This document shows positions 1 through 6,766 of a stretch of DNA of 10,000 bases, piece by piece. The DNA comes from Magnetospirillum sp. (GTDB lineage: Bacteria; Pseudomonadota; Alphaproteobacteria; Rhodospirillales; Magnetospirillaceae), in the NCBI GenBank assembly GCA_020217035.1, contig JAIWOG010000223.1:1-10000 (forward strand), read 5' to 3'. Both the position numbers and the translations under genes were made by a program. Each line of letters starts with the position of its first letter. Position 1 is the stretch's first letter. The notes beneath the pieces were generated by a model. It was not told the origin of the DNA and did no database searches. It worked only from the letters and a program-made list of their open reading frames with translations.

Positions 1-210
1 GTCGTAAAGCGAGGTCTGGCGGTCCTGTTCCACCATGCCGGCGCGGATCAGGCTGACCAGATAGCGGTGCGCCTTGGAAGCCGGCATGCCGGAAGCGGCG
101 GCGATGTCCTTCAGCATCATGGCCCGGTCGCCGCCGGCCAGGGCGCGGAGCACCTGCATGCCGATCTCGATGGACTGGACGCCGTGTTTGCCTTCGCCGT
201 TTTCGCTCAT
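1..210 (-). CDS. IclR-family transcriptional regulator, N-terminal part (gene continues off the left edge)
   Basis: The ATG is at 208-210 and 70 codons are visible before the window edge. Residues from about 13 onward read as an IclR-type winged helix-turn-helix: a SIEIGMQVLRAL helix, then LKDIAAASGMPASKAHRYL as the helix-turn-helix, then LIRAGMVEQD leading into the wing. IclR proteins are usually about 250-270 residues, with a C-terminal effector-binding domain that would lie outside this window. A GGGAG lies about 10 nt before the ATG, an acceptable Shine-Dalgarno. The gene points away from the end of the hydrogenase operon in the same orientation. A perfect 30-bp dyad ends 61 bp upstream of its start and could be its operator. 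The regulated pathway cannot be told from this fragment. Confidence 0.8.
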   Translation of the reverse strand, partial: MSENGEGKHGVQSIEIGMQVLRALAGGDRAMMLKDIAAASGMPASKAHRYLVSLIRAGMVEQDRQTSLYD

Positions 211-271
211 GACCGCTTTACTCCCGTGGTCATCAACGCATAACGGCGAAGGCGGGGTTTGGCAAGTTGGA

Positions 272-301
272 GCAGGATGATTCGTATGCGAATCATCCTG
301 C
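272..301. repeat. Perfect 13-bp inverted repeat with 4-nt loop (operator or terminator)
   Basis: GCAGGATGATTCG (272-284) and CGAATCATCCTGC (289-301) are exact reverse complements around TATG. The dyad lies 66 bp beyond the stop of the hydrogenase alpha gene and 61 bp upstream of the IclR-type gene. Neither side has a T-run, which weakens a simple rho-independent terminator reading. The AT-rich inner part, ATGATTCG and its complement, looks like a two-fold protein-binding site. Some Fur-type boxes contain similar ATTCG/CGAAT cores, but that is only a resemblance. Confidence 0.7.
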
Positions 302-305
302 GACA

Positions 306-322
306 GCAGCCATTGCGGCTGC
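306..322. repeat. Small hairpin, 6-bp stem
   Basis: GCAGCC (306-311) and GGCTGC (317-322) pair around a 5-nt loop. This is the middle of three hairpins between the hydrogenase operon and the IclR-type gene. It has no adjacent T-run, and its role is unknown. Confidence 0.45.
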
Positions 323-328
323 GGCCAA

Positions 329-345
329 GCAAGCCAGAGGCTTGC
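329..345 (-). terminator. Probable terminator hairpin of the hydrogenase operon
   Basis: GCAAGCC (329-335) and GGCTTGC (339-345) form a perfect 7-bp stem with a 3-nt loop, 22 nt beyond the stop codon of the alpha-subunit gene. Read on the minus strand, the stem is followed only by TTGGCC rather than a long T-run. It may therefore be a weak intrinsic terminator or a 3'-end stabilising hairpin. Position and perfect pairing are the main support. Confidence 0.45.
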
Positions 346-367
346 GCCCGGCGAGGGGCATAAACAA

Positions 368-1660
368 CTACCCGTGTTCGATTTGCAGTTTCAGGAAATG
401 GGTGGCGCAGGAAATACAGGGGTCGTAATTGCGGATGGCCTGTTCGGCCCGCCATTTGATTTCGTCGTCGGACTTCGTAAGGTTGGCCTGCACCACCTTC
501 CACAAATCCAGTTCGATGACCTTCTGGTTCTGGGCGGTGGGCGGCACGATGCGGGCGTCCAGTACCGATCCGTCGGCATCGATGCGGTAACGATGATAAC
601 AGATGCCGCGCGGCGCCTCGGTGCAGCCATGACCTTCGCCGGCGCGGACGGGCGCCTCGATATAGGCTCGGTCCGATTCTTCATAGCCCTGCACCAGCTT
701 CAGCGCGTCCTCGCACACCTGCACCAGTTCGACGGCCCGCACCACGATGGATTGGAACGGGTTCCTGACCACCGGTCCCAGGCCGGCCGCCTTGGCCGCG
801 GCTTGCGCCGTCTTGCCCAGCTTGTCGTAATTCAGGTTATAGCGGGCCAGCGGTCCCACATGATGGTTGCCGCCGTCCTTGGGCTTGCCGTGCAGCGCGT
901 TGGACCACGGCACGTGTTCTTCCTCGACATGATCCAGGAATTGCGACACCGGGAAATCCAGGCCGGACGAGGTGACAAGGCGGCCTTCGTGGATGGCGTA
1001 TTCGTCGGGGTGACGCAGCGCCATGAAATTGTAGTCCTGTTCGATGTCGGGGAAGTCGAAGCCGCCCACCAGCTTGACGGTGGCGATGGACGTCTCGACC
1101 GCCCATTTCAGTTCCTCTTCCAGGGCGCGGACCTGCTTTTTCGTCGGCAGCTTGTAGAAACCGCCGACCTTCAGCGCCACCGGGTGGATGGCGCGGCCGC
1201 CGATGGTTTCCAGGATCTCGTTGCCCACCTTCTTCAGTCTAAGCGCGTTTTCCACCAGGGCACGGTCCACCTTCGCCAGTTCCAGCGCGTCGGCCAGGCC
1301 CAGGAAGTCGGGCGCGTGCAGCATGTAGACGTGCAGCGCGTGGCTTTCGATCCACTCGCCGCAATAGATCAGGCGACGCAGGTCGCGGATGGGTTTGGTG
1401 ACGGTGATGCCCAGGATGTCTTCCATGGCCTGGCTGGCCCCCATCAGATAGGCGATGGGGCAGATGCCGCAGATGCGCGCCGTGATGTCGGGAACCTCGC
1501 GGAAGTCGCGGCCCCGCAGGAAAGCCTCGAAAAAGCGCGGCGGCTCGAAGATGCCGAAATGCAGTTCCTTGATCAGGCCGTCCTTGACCTTGACGTGCAA
1601 CGAGCCTTCGCCCTCGACCCGGGCCAGGGCCTCGACCTTGATGGTGCGGGTGTCAGCCAT
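368..1660 (-). CDS. hydA: Cytoplasmic [NiFe] hydrogenase (group 3b type), large/alpha subunit
   Basis: This 430-residue protein carries the NiFe active site for reversible H2 oxidation. Visible family features are RVEGEG near residue 14, the first cysteine pair C64/C67 in [17 protein letters not shown] (154-160), EAPRG (348-352) and the second pair C415/C418 in DPCISCATH. The nine residues after H421 (FLKLQIEHG) match the position of the C-terminal tail that a maturation protease removes in related enzymes. The length is normal for group 3 large subunits. Tyr71 stands where many [NiFe] enzymes have histidine (CxxxH); I recall the same in group 3b relatives. The start codon overlaps the end of the delta gene by 8 nt, with AAGGAGGG about 9 nt upstream. 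It is the last gene of the operon. No hyp maturation or endopeptidase gene is in the window. Confidence 0.93.
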   Translation of the reverse strand: MADTRTIKVEALARVEGEGSLHVKVKDGLIKELHFGIFEPPRFFEAFLRGRDFREVPDITARICGICPIAYLMGASQAMEDILGITVTKPIRDLRRLIYCGEWIESHALHVYMLHAPDFLGLADALELAKVDRALVENALRLKKVGNEILETIGGRAIHPVALKVGGFYKLPTKKQVRALEEELKWAVETSIATVKLVGGFDFPDIEQDYNFMALRHPDEYAIHEGRLVTSSGLDFPVSQFLDHVEEEHVPWSNALHGKPKDGGNHHVGPLARYNLNYDKLGKTAQAAAKAAGLGPVVRNPFQSIVVRAVELVQVCEDALKLVQGYEESDRAYIEAPVRAGEGHGCTEAPRGICYHRYRIDADGSVLDARIVPPTAQNQKVIELDLWKVVQANLTKSDDEIKWRAEQAIRNYDPCISCATHFLKLQIEHG

Positions 1661-2429
1661 GATTGTCGCCCTCCTTGCGGAACGCGTCGGAATTGGCGTT
1701 GTAGGTGTGGAACAGGCGGCGGATGTCGCGGCCCGACTGCCCCAACTGGCTTAAGCGGGCGGCCAGGGCGGCGGTGTTGGGGGCTTCCATGGGGCCGAAG
1801 CAGCCATAGCAGCCGCGATCCTTGCCCGGACAAAGGGTGCCGCAGCCGGCTTGGGTCACCGGCCCCAGACAGGCGGTGCCGGTGGCGACCATGCGGCACA
1901 CCGTGCCGCTTTCCTTGCATTCCATGCATTGCGAATGCCGGGGGATGTTGGGTTTGCGGCCGTTCAACGCGGCGTTCAGCACTTCCAGCATCTGGTATTT
2001 GTTGACCGGACAGCCGCGCAGCTCGAAATCCACCGGGACGTGGTCGGAAATGGCGGTCGACGTGGTCAGGGTGTCGATGTATTCCGGATGCGCGTAGACG
2101 CAGCGGATGAATTCCTTGACGTTCCTGAAGTTGCGCAACGCCTGGATGCCGCCGGCGGTGGCGCAGGCGCCGATGCTGATCAACACCTTGGATTGCTTGC
2201 GCACCTCGCGGATGGCCTTGATGTCGTGGGGCGTGGTGATCGAGCCTTCCACCAGCGATACGTCATAGGGGCCTTTTTCCACCTTGCGGGTGGCTTCCAG
2301 GAAATAGCTGATGCGCACTTCCTCGGTCAGCGCCAGCAATTCGTCTTCGCAATCCAGCATGGTCAACTGGCAGCCGTCGCAGCTGGAAAACTTCCAGACC
2401 GCCAGTTTGGGGCGCTTGCGTTCGGACAT
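1653..2429 (-). CDS. hydD: [NiFe] hydrogenase small/delta subunit with three [4Fe-4S] clusters
   Basis: This 258-residue protein is the electron-transfer partner of the NiFe subunit and belongs to the NADH:ubiquinone oxidoreductase 20-kDa-like family. Twelve conserved-looking cysteines fit three [4Fe-4S] clusters. The proximal set is C17 and C20 (SSCDGC), C89 (GACA) and C140 (RGCPV). The other two clusters would use C168, C171, C178, C187, C196, C200, C207 and C210. There is no twin-arginine signal peptide or membrane helix, so the enzyme is cytoplasmic, unlike membrane-bound uptake hydrogenases. The gene starts 2 nt after the gamma gene, with AGGGAG about 9 nt before the ATG. It ends inside the start of the alpha gene, which implies translational coupling and equal subunit amounts. 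Confidence 0.92.
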   Translation of the reverse strand: MSERKRPKLAVWKFSSCDGCQLTMLDCEDELLALTEEVRISYFLEATRKVEKGPYDVSLVEGSITTPHDIKAIREVRKQSKVLISIGACATAGGIQALRNFRNVKEFIRCVYAHPEYIDTLTTSTAISDHVPVDFELRGCPVNKYQMLEVLNAALNGRKPNIPRHSQCMECKESGTVCRMVATGTACLGPVTQAGCGTLCPGKDRGCYGCFGPMEAPNTAALAARLSQLGQSGRDIRRLFHTYNANSDAFRKEGDNHG

Positions 2430-2431
2430 GG

Positions 2432-3268
2432 CTAAAGCTCCCTGATCTGGAACAGGTCGGCGACCCGGTCATAGCGGAACACCGGTCCGTCCTTGCAGGT
2501 GAAGTGGGGGCCCCATTGGCAATGGCCGCAAAGGCCACAGCCGCATTTCATGTTGCGTTCCACCGACACCCAGACGCGGCTGGTGTTCACCCCCTTCTTT
2601 TCCAGGGCTTGCGCCGCGTAGCGCATCATCACTTCCGGGCCGCAGACGAAGCTGGTGGTGTTGAGCGGGTCGAAGCCGCCCCGGGTGATCAGGTTGGTGA
2701 CCACGCCCACGTTGCCACCCCATTTGCCGGTGGCGCGGTCGACGGTGACCAGGACGTCCAGGTCGAAGCGGCCGCGCCAGCGTTCCAGTTCCTTCTTGTA
2801 AAGGATGTCTTCCGGTGTGCGGGCGCCGTACAACACGATGACCCGGCCAAAGCGTTCGCGGTTGGCCATGGCTTGGTATATGGCGGGGCGCAGCGGCGCC
2901 AGGCCGACGCCGCCGGCGACGAAGACCAGATCATGGCCAAAGGCCGATTCCACCGGCCACGAGGTGCCAAAGGGGCCGCGCACCCCCAAGCTGTCGCCGG
3001 GTTTCAGCGCGTCCAGGGCCTCGGTGACCTGGCCGACGGCGCGGGTGGTGTGGACCAGCACCGAACGATCGGCGGGATCGCCCGAGATGGAAATGGGAAC
3101 CTCGCCCACGCCGTAAACGTACAGCATGTTGAATTGCCCGGGCTGGAAGGCGAACTCGCCACCCGATTCGGGCACCATTTCCATGGTGAAGGTGTCCGAC
3201 AGGTCGCGGCGCACCTTCTCGATACGGAAGGGCTGCGGCACCATGGGGTCAAGAAGCGGCGCGTTCAT
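2432..3268 (-). CDS. hydG: Hydrogenase gamma subunit, FAD/NAD(P)H-binding diaphorase
   Basis: This 278-residue flavoprotein of the ferredoxin-NADP reductase/PyrK type passes electrons between the hydrogenase Fe-S chain and NAD(P). [11 protein letters not shown] (41-51) and VPISIS (57-62) form the FAD-binding barrel. VRGPFGTSW (96-104), [13 protein letters not shown] (115-127) and VCGPEVMM (208-215) belong to the nucleotide-binding domain. C-terminal C242, C247, C250 and C258 have the CX4CX2CX7C spacing of the PyrK-type [2Fe-2S] site, with an extra C244. The ATG shares one base with the stop of the preceding CNB gene (TGATG), and AAGGA lies about 10 nt upstream. The same frame stays open much further upstream, but that part overlaps two other genes and has no family similarity. 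The symbol follows the archaeal sulfhydrogenase convention and is not the [FeFe] maturase HydG. NAD versus NADP preference cannot be read from the sequence. Confidence 0.9.
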   Translation of the reverse strand: MNAPLLDPMVPQPFRIEKVRRDLSDTFTMEMVPESGGEFAFQPGQFNMLYVYGVGEVPISISGDPADRSVLVHTTRAVGQVTEALDALKPGDSLGVRGPFGTSWPVESAFGHDLVFVAGGVGLAPLRPAIYQAMANRERFGRVIVLYGARTPEDILYKKELERWRGRFDLDVLVTVDRATGKWGGNVGVVTNLITRGGFDPLNTTSFVCGPEVMMRYAAQALEKKGVNTSRVWVSVERNMKCGCGLCGHCQWGPHFTCKDGPVFRYDRVADLFQIREL

Positions 3269-3846
3269 CACTTGCCGTCCTTCTTCTTGGCCTTCTTCAA
3301 CCGCGCGTCGGGTGCGCGGTTGGCGCCCTTGGACTTCTTGTCGGCCTTTTCCGCCTTGACCGCTTTTTCCTTGGGCGGCTTGGGGGGCGCGTAAAGGTCC
3401 AGCATCTGCAACCGCGCCGCGGACAGGCGATGGGCCATGACGGGGACGAAGCGGCGCAGCACGTCGTAGCCCAAGACCGGGTCGGCCTCCATCTTGCGGC
3501 GCAGGCATTTGGCGTCGAAGGACAGTGCCCGGACCAGGGTGACGGCGCGGGCGTCGAAGGTGGCGCGATAGGGTTCGACGATCCAGGCCCAACCGACGAC
3601 CTCGCCCTCGGTGAGGGTTTCGACGACGATGGGGGGCTGGCCCGGTTGGTCGATTTCGATGGCGACGGTTCCGGCGCGGATCAGATAGAACTTGTCCGCC
3701 GCGTCGCCTTGGCGGAACAGCATGGTGCCGGCCTCGAAGCGCTCGTTGGCGGCGCAGCCGACCAGCAGGTCGCGCAAGGCCAAGTCGATGCCCTTGAAGA
3801 AGGGATGCTCGTCGATGACGGGGCCGAGATTTTCCGGCTTGACCAT
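3268..3846 (-). CDS. Cyclic nucleotide-binding-domain protein embedded in the hydrogenase operon
   Basis: This 192-residue protein has a CRP-like CNB domain at about residues 15-145: HPFFKGI, the [20 protein letters not shown] beta-roll strand region, and a phosphate-binding cassette around 81-99. It has no helix-turn-helix, so it is not a classical CRP/FNR regulator. In the cassette, Arg94-Ala-Thr is kept, but the usual FGE glutamate position is Trp86 (VVGWAW). Ligand choice may therefore differ from cAMP, or binding may be lost. Residues 156-192 form a low-complexity basic tail with 14 lysines. The gene starts 2 nt after the beta gene, with AAGGAG upstream, and its stop overlaps the gamma start. 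This placement suggests a regulatory or assembly partner of the hydrogenase. That role is inference. Confidence 0.85.
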   Translation of the reverse strand: MVKPENLGPVIDEHPFFKGIDLALRDLLVGCAANERFEAGTMLFRQGDAADKFYLIRAGTVAIEIDQPGQPPIVVETLTEGEVVGWAWIVEPYRATFDARAVTLVRALSFDAKCLRRKMEADPVLGYDVLRRFVPVMAHRLSAARLQMLDLYAPPKPPKEKAVKAEKADKKSKGANRAPDARLKKAKKKDGK

Positions 3847-3848
3847 GG

Positions 3849-4979
3849 TCAGCTCCTTCCTTGGGTGGTGATGGCGGCGGCTTCTTCGGTGATGTCGATG
3901 CCCACCGGGCACCAGGTGACGCAGCGGCCGCAGCCGACGCATCCCTGCTCGCCGAACTGGTCGACCCAGGTGGACAATTTGTGGGTGATCCACTGGCGAT
4001 AGCGCGACCGCGTCTCGGTGCGCACGGCGCCGCCATGGATGTAGGAAAAATCCAGGGTGAAGCACGAATCCCATTTGCGCCAGCGTTCCGCGTTGTCACC
4101 CTTGAGGTCGGTGACGTCCTCGACCGTGGTGCAAAAGCAGGTGGGGCAGACCATGGTGCAATTGCCGCACGACAGGCAGCGTTCCGCCACCTTGTCCCAG
4201 CGCGGATGGTCGGGTTGGGCGGCCAGCTTGCGGGCGGCGGCGGCGTCCAGGGACTTTTCCTGGCGGGCGGCGTTCTTCACCGCCAAGCCTGCGGCCTTGA
4301 TGTCGGCGGCGCCGGCGGCGGGGGCCTTCAGGGACTTCAGCAGCTTCGCCCCTTGGGGGGTACCGGCTTCGGCGACGAAGACATGGCGCTTGGGGGTGGC
4401 CACTTCGGTCAGCTTGATGTCGAAGCCGCGGGTGACTTCCGGTCCGGTTCCCATGGAGGCGCAAAAACAGGTGGTCTGGGCCTCGCCGCATTGCACGGCG
4501 ACGACGAAGGCGGTGGAAAGGCGCGATTGATAGCCGGGATCGGCGAAAGCGCGGTCGCCGAACACCTTGGCCTGGCGGGCGATGGCCGCCAGTTCGCAGG
4601 CCCGCACCCCGATCAAGGCCAAAGGCGGCGGCGGCGGCGGCGGGGGTTCGACGGCGAATCCGCCGCCTTGACGGCGGGCGGCGAACAGCTTCTGGCGCGG
4701 GGGATAAAGCTGGCGTTTCCAGCCCTGGGGGGCCAGGCCATAGCCGAACAGCGCCCCGTCGTCGCGGCGTTTCAGCCGATAATGACCACCCGATTGCTCC
4801 GATGCCCAGCCGGCGGGCAGGTCGGCGGTGCCGGCGACGTCGTCATAGACGACCGCGTCGTCCGCAAGTCGTGGGCCGATCACCTGACGTCCCTGTCGTG
4901 CCAGGGCCGAGATCAACGCCCCCAGCCCATCCATGTCCAGAAGATATGGAGCGGCATTCTTACTGTTGGGCTGGGCCAT
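3849..4979 (-). CDS. hydB: Hydrogenase beta subunit, 4Fe-4S dicluster electron-transfer protein
   Basis: This 376-residue iron-sulfur protein, first gene of the operon, links the small subunit to the flavin subunit. Its C-terminal half has two cluster-binding motifs: C268, C271, C274 and C278 in [12 protein letters not shown], and C347, C350, C353 and C357 in [12 protein letters not shown]. Further cysteines at 128 (GVRACEL), 164, 171, 173, 281, 283 and 306 are likely structural or cluster ligands as in HydB-type subunits. Residues 112-119 are eight consecutive prolines. I chose the ATG at 4977-4979 because GGAGGGGG lies about 5 nt before it. A GTG 15 nt further upstream is in frame but lacks such a site. 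There is no signal peptide. Confidence 0.9.
   Translation of the reverse strand: MAQPNSKNAAPYLLDMDGLGALISALARQGRQVIGPRLADDAVVYDDVAGTADLPAGWASEQSGGHYRLKRRDDGALFGYGLAPQGWKRQLYPPRQKLFAARRQGGGFAVEPPPPPPPPLALIGVRACELAAIARQAKVFGDRAFADPGYQSRLSTAFVVAVQCGEAQTTCFCASMGTGPEVTRGFDIKLTEVATPKRHVFVAEAGTPQGAKLLKSLKAPAAGAADIKAAGLAVKNAARQEKSLDAAAARKLAAQPDHPRWDKVAERCLSCGNCTMVCPTCFCTTVEDVTDLKGDNAERWRKWDSCFTLDFSYIHGGAVRTETRSRYRQWITHKLSTWVDQFGEQGCVGCGRCVTWCPVGIDITEEAAAITTQGRS
4624..4641. repeat. (GGC)6 triplet run inside the beta-subunit gene
   Basis: Six tandem GGC units on the plus strand read as GCC-phase repeats on the coding strand. With the adjoining G-run they encode the Pro112-119 stretch. Unit-length slippage would change the proline count without shifting frame. 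An octaproline run is expected to need EF-P for efficient translation. Confidence 0.8.
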
Positions 4980-5232
4980 GATTTCCCCCTCCACTCAGTA
5001 ATCGAGACGAATATGCTACACCCGAACGGCAATGGCGCCAATCTCTGACTTGATGAATATGTGCATGGCGGTATTGAGTTTATTTTAATCTCATGGGAAA
5101 ATATTTCATACTCAAGTGACAATGATTATAAAATGCAAGTGTGTCTTGTTCCTGTCGTCTTGCCCAAGGTCAAAGGCGGGAAACGTGCTATTGGCTAAAG
5201 GACAGGGAATCCACCCAGACCCAGGGGTCCCC
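4980..5232. promoter_or_regulatory. Divergent intergenic region with AT-rich core; promoters for the hydrogenase operon and the radical SAM gene
   Basis: No gene is supported in these 253 bp. It separates two divergent start codons, so at least one outward promoter on each strand is expected. Bases 5081-5140 are sharply AT-rich (15 G/C of 60 by hand count) against GC-rich surroundings. On the plus strand, TATAAA at 5127-5132 is a possible -10 box, but its -35 (TTTCAT at 5104-5109) is poor. TGAG and CTCA half-sites flank 5077-5093 loosely. I found no convincing FNR, sigma-54 or IHF consensus. Confidence 0.5.
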
Positions 5233-6183
5233 ATGATCACCGAACGCATCGACAACATCACCCTGATCCCGGCCAGCCACAGCAGCGCCACGCCGCCATG
5301 TCCGCCCAGCGTCAAGATCGAGCTGACCGCGCGGTGCGACTTGGCGTGCTTCTTTTGCGCCACCAGCCAGAGATTGCGCGACAAGCGCGACATGGATTGG
5401 GATTTCCTGATGCGGCTGATGGGCGAGATGCGCCAGGCCGGGGTCGAGGAACTGGGCATGTTCTACTTGGGCGAGTCCATGCTGTATCCGCGTTTGGCCG
5501 AGGCCATCGACGCCGCCAAGAACCGCTTCGGTTATCCTTATGTGTTCCTGACCACCAACGGCCGGCTGGCCACCCCCGACCGCCTGCGCGACTGTTTCGA
5601 GGCTGGGCTGGATTCGCTGAAATTCTCGTTCAACTGGGCCGACGCGGCGCAGGCCAAGGAAATCACCCGTGTCGATTGTTTCGACGACGTGGTCGCCAAC
5701 ATCTTGGCGGCGCGGCCCATCCGCGACGAGGTGGCGGCCCGCACCGGTCGGCGCTGCGGCCTTTACGCGTCGTCCATCCAATATGACGGCGAGCAGCGCG
5801 ACCGCATGGAAGCGGCGGTGCAGCAAATCCTGCCCGCCGTCGATCAGCATTACTGGCTGCCGCTTTACGGCCAGGCCGGCTTGACCACCGGCGAGCGCGG
5901 CACCATGCCGGTGGCCGGCAATGTGGGCCGCGCCGACGCCATGCGTCAGCCCTTGCCGTGCTGGTCGCTGTTCACCGAAGGCCACGTCACCTGGGACGGC
6001 CATCTGGCCGCCTGTTGTTTCGACCATGACGGCCGTTTCGACATGGGCGACCTGAACACCCAAAGCTTCATGGAAGCGTGGCATTCCGCCCCTTTCCAGA
6101 AGTTGCGCCAGGCCAACCTGGACAAGGACGTGGCCGGGACCCAATGCGACGATTGCATCGCTTATCGCAAACACCAGGGGTAA
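5233..6183 (+). CDS. Radical SAM protein with SPASM-like C-terminal cysteines, substrate unknown
   Basis: The 316-residue protein has the radical SAM motif C35-x3-C39-x2-C42 (CDLACFFC), which holds the [4Fe-4S] cluster that cleaves S-adenosylmethionine. The following YLGES (79-83) and FLTTNGR (105-111) fit the partial TIM barrel. The C-terminal part has C243-x12-G-x4-C261, C262, a DLNTQSFMEAWHS stretch typical of SPASM proteins, and C305-x2-C308. The chain ends eight residues later, so the usual further CX5CX3C ligands are absent and only one auxiliary cluster is likely. I chose the ATG at 5233 because AGGGG lies 5 nt before it. An in-frame ATG at 5116 would add 39 residues unlike the family. 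The gene diverges from the hydrogenase operon, but nothing shows a functional link. No peptide precursor gene is visible beside it. Confidence 0.87.
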   Translation: MITERIDNITLIPASHSSATPPCPPSVKIELTARCDLACFFCATSQRLRDKRDMDWDFLMRLMGEMRQAGVEELGMFYLGESMLYPRLAEAIDAAKNRFGYPYVFLTTNGRLATPDRLRDCFEAGLDSLKFSFNWADAAQAKEITRVDCFDDVVANILAARPIRDEVAARTGRRCGLYASSIQYDGEQRDRMEAAVQQILPAVDQHYWLPLYGQAGLTTGERGTMPVAGNVGRADAMRQPLPCWSLFTEGHVTWDGHLAACCFDHDGRFDMGDLNTQSFMEAWHSAPFQKLRQANLDKDVAGTQCDDCIAYRKHQG

Positions 6184-6205
6184 CCCCCTTAGGTGTCTGG
6201 TTTTT
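6171..6205 (+). terminator. Likely intrinsic terminator of the radical SAM gene
   Basis: ACACC (6171-6175) pairs with GGTGT (6192-6196). Inside, GGGG (6177-6180) pairs with the C-run at 6184-6188. A run of five T (6201-6205) follows shortly after. An alternative stem, ACCAG (6173-6177) with CTGGT (6197-6201), places the T-run directly at the stem base. The stem includes the TAA stop codon. Confidence 0.55.
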
Positions 6206-6209
6206 GCGA

Positions 6210-6239
6210 TTGTCAACGCCCCGTCCGGTGCCCTAGAAA
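6210..6239 (+). promoter_or_regulatory. Candidate sigma-70 promoter for the GNAT-Rrf2 pair
   Basis: TTGTCA (6210-6215, 5/6 to the -35 consensus) is followed after 18 nt by TAGAAA (6234-6239, 4/6 to the -10 consensus). It lies just after the terminator-like hairpin and 23 nt before the chosen start codon. Transcription would start close to 6246, giving a short leader. Confidence 0.4.
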
Positions 6240-6262
6240 GATTGGCGAGCAAGGCGGAGCCG

Positions 6263-6766
6263 ATGACGATGCCCGAAATATTGTTGCGTGGCGGGGAAGC
6301 CGCGTACACGTTGCGGACGGCCACCCAAGGCGACATCGCCCAAGTGGCCGCCATCGACGTTTCCATCACTGGTATTGAGAAGCCCGGTTACTGGGAAGAC
6401 ATCCACGACCGTTATGTCCGCCAGCCGGCCGAAGACACGGGCTTGGCCCACCTGAACCGCCTGTTCCTGTGCGCCTGCCAGGGCGAAACGGTGATCGGCT
6501 TCATCGTCGGCGAGATCCGCGCCTGGGAATTCGGCTCGCCGCCTTGCGGCTGGGTGTTCGCCATCGGCGTGCGCCGCGACCTTCGTACCCGTCACGTGGC
6601 CCAGACCCTGTTCCAGGCGGCGTGTGATTCGTTCCGCGCCGCCGGCATCAGCATCATCCGCACCATGCTGGCCCGCGACAACACCCTGGCCATGAGCTTC
6701 TTCCGCAGCCAGGGCATGATGGCCGGACCCTTCATCCAGCTGGAAATGGAGTTGCAGCCATCATGA
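6263..6766 (+). CDS. GNAT-family N-acetyltransferase
   Basis: The 167-residue protein has the GNAT fold order: an N-terminal YTLRTATQGDIAQVAAID strand and helix, IGFIVGEIR (78-86) as the central strand, GWVFAIGVRRDLR (96-108) as motif A, and ARDNTLAMSFFRSQGM (137-152) as motif B. It would transfer acetyl from acetyl-CoA to an unknown amine. The acetyl-CoA loop, usually Q/RxxGxG/A, reads R108-T-R-H111-V-A113, so the first glycine is histidine. ATG at 6263 was preferred, with AAGG 8 nt upstream. ATG at 6269 (GGAG 9 nt upstream) is nearly as good. TTG at 6242 is unlikely because it would precede the predicted transcript start. The stop overlaps the start of the Rrf2-type gene as ATGA, so the two are probably co-translated. 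Confidence 0.83.
   Translation: MTMPEILLRGGEAAYTLRTATQGDIAQVAAIDVSITGIEKPGYWEDIHDRYVRQPAEDTGLAHLNRLFLCACQGETVIGFIVGEIRAWEFGSPPCGWVFAIGVRRDLRTRHVAQTLFQAACDSFRAAGISIIRTMLARDNTLAMSFFRSQGMMAGPFIQLEMELQPS

Noticed and set aside
374..2005. Long open plus-strand frame of 543 codons opposite the alpha and delta hydrogenase genes
   Set aside because: It is antisense to two clearly recognisable hydrogenase subunits and its translation resembles no family. Long antisense frames are expected in GC-rich coding DNA. The same applies to the long frames opposite 3861-5048, 5188-6369 and 8905-9912.
3269..4099. N-terminal extension of the gamma-subunit frame to 555 residues
   Set aside because: The extension overlaps the CNB gene and part of the beta gene and is arginine/proline-rich shadow sequence. 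The family N-terminus and a Shine-Dalgarno fit the ATG at 3268.
368..4979. The hydrogenase operon as a novel enzyme system
   Set aside because: All four core subunits have the expected cluster motifs and the usual group 3b/sulfhydrogenase order. Only the inserted CNB gene stands out.
5050..5063. FNR-type box in the hydrogenase promoter region
   Set aside because: TTGAT at 5050 matches a half-site, but the partner half (ATGTG) matches ATCAA poorly, so the site is not supported.
5116..5232. Upstream ATG giving a 355-residue radical SAM protein
   Set aside because: The extra 39 residues do not resemble the family and lie partly in the AT-rich promoter island. AGGGG before the ATG at 5233 is the better start signal.
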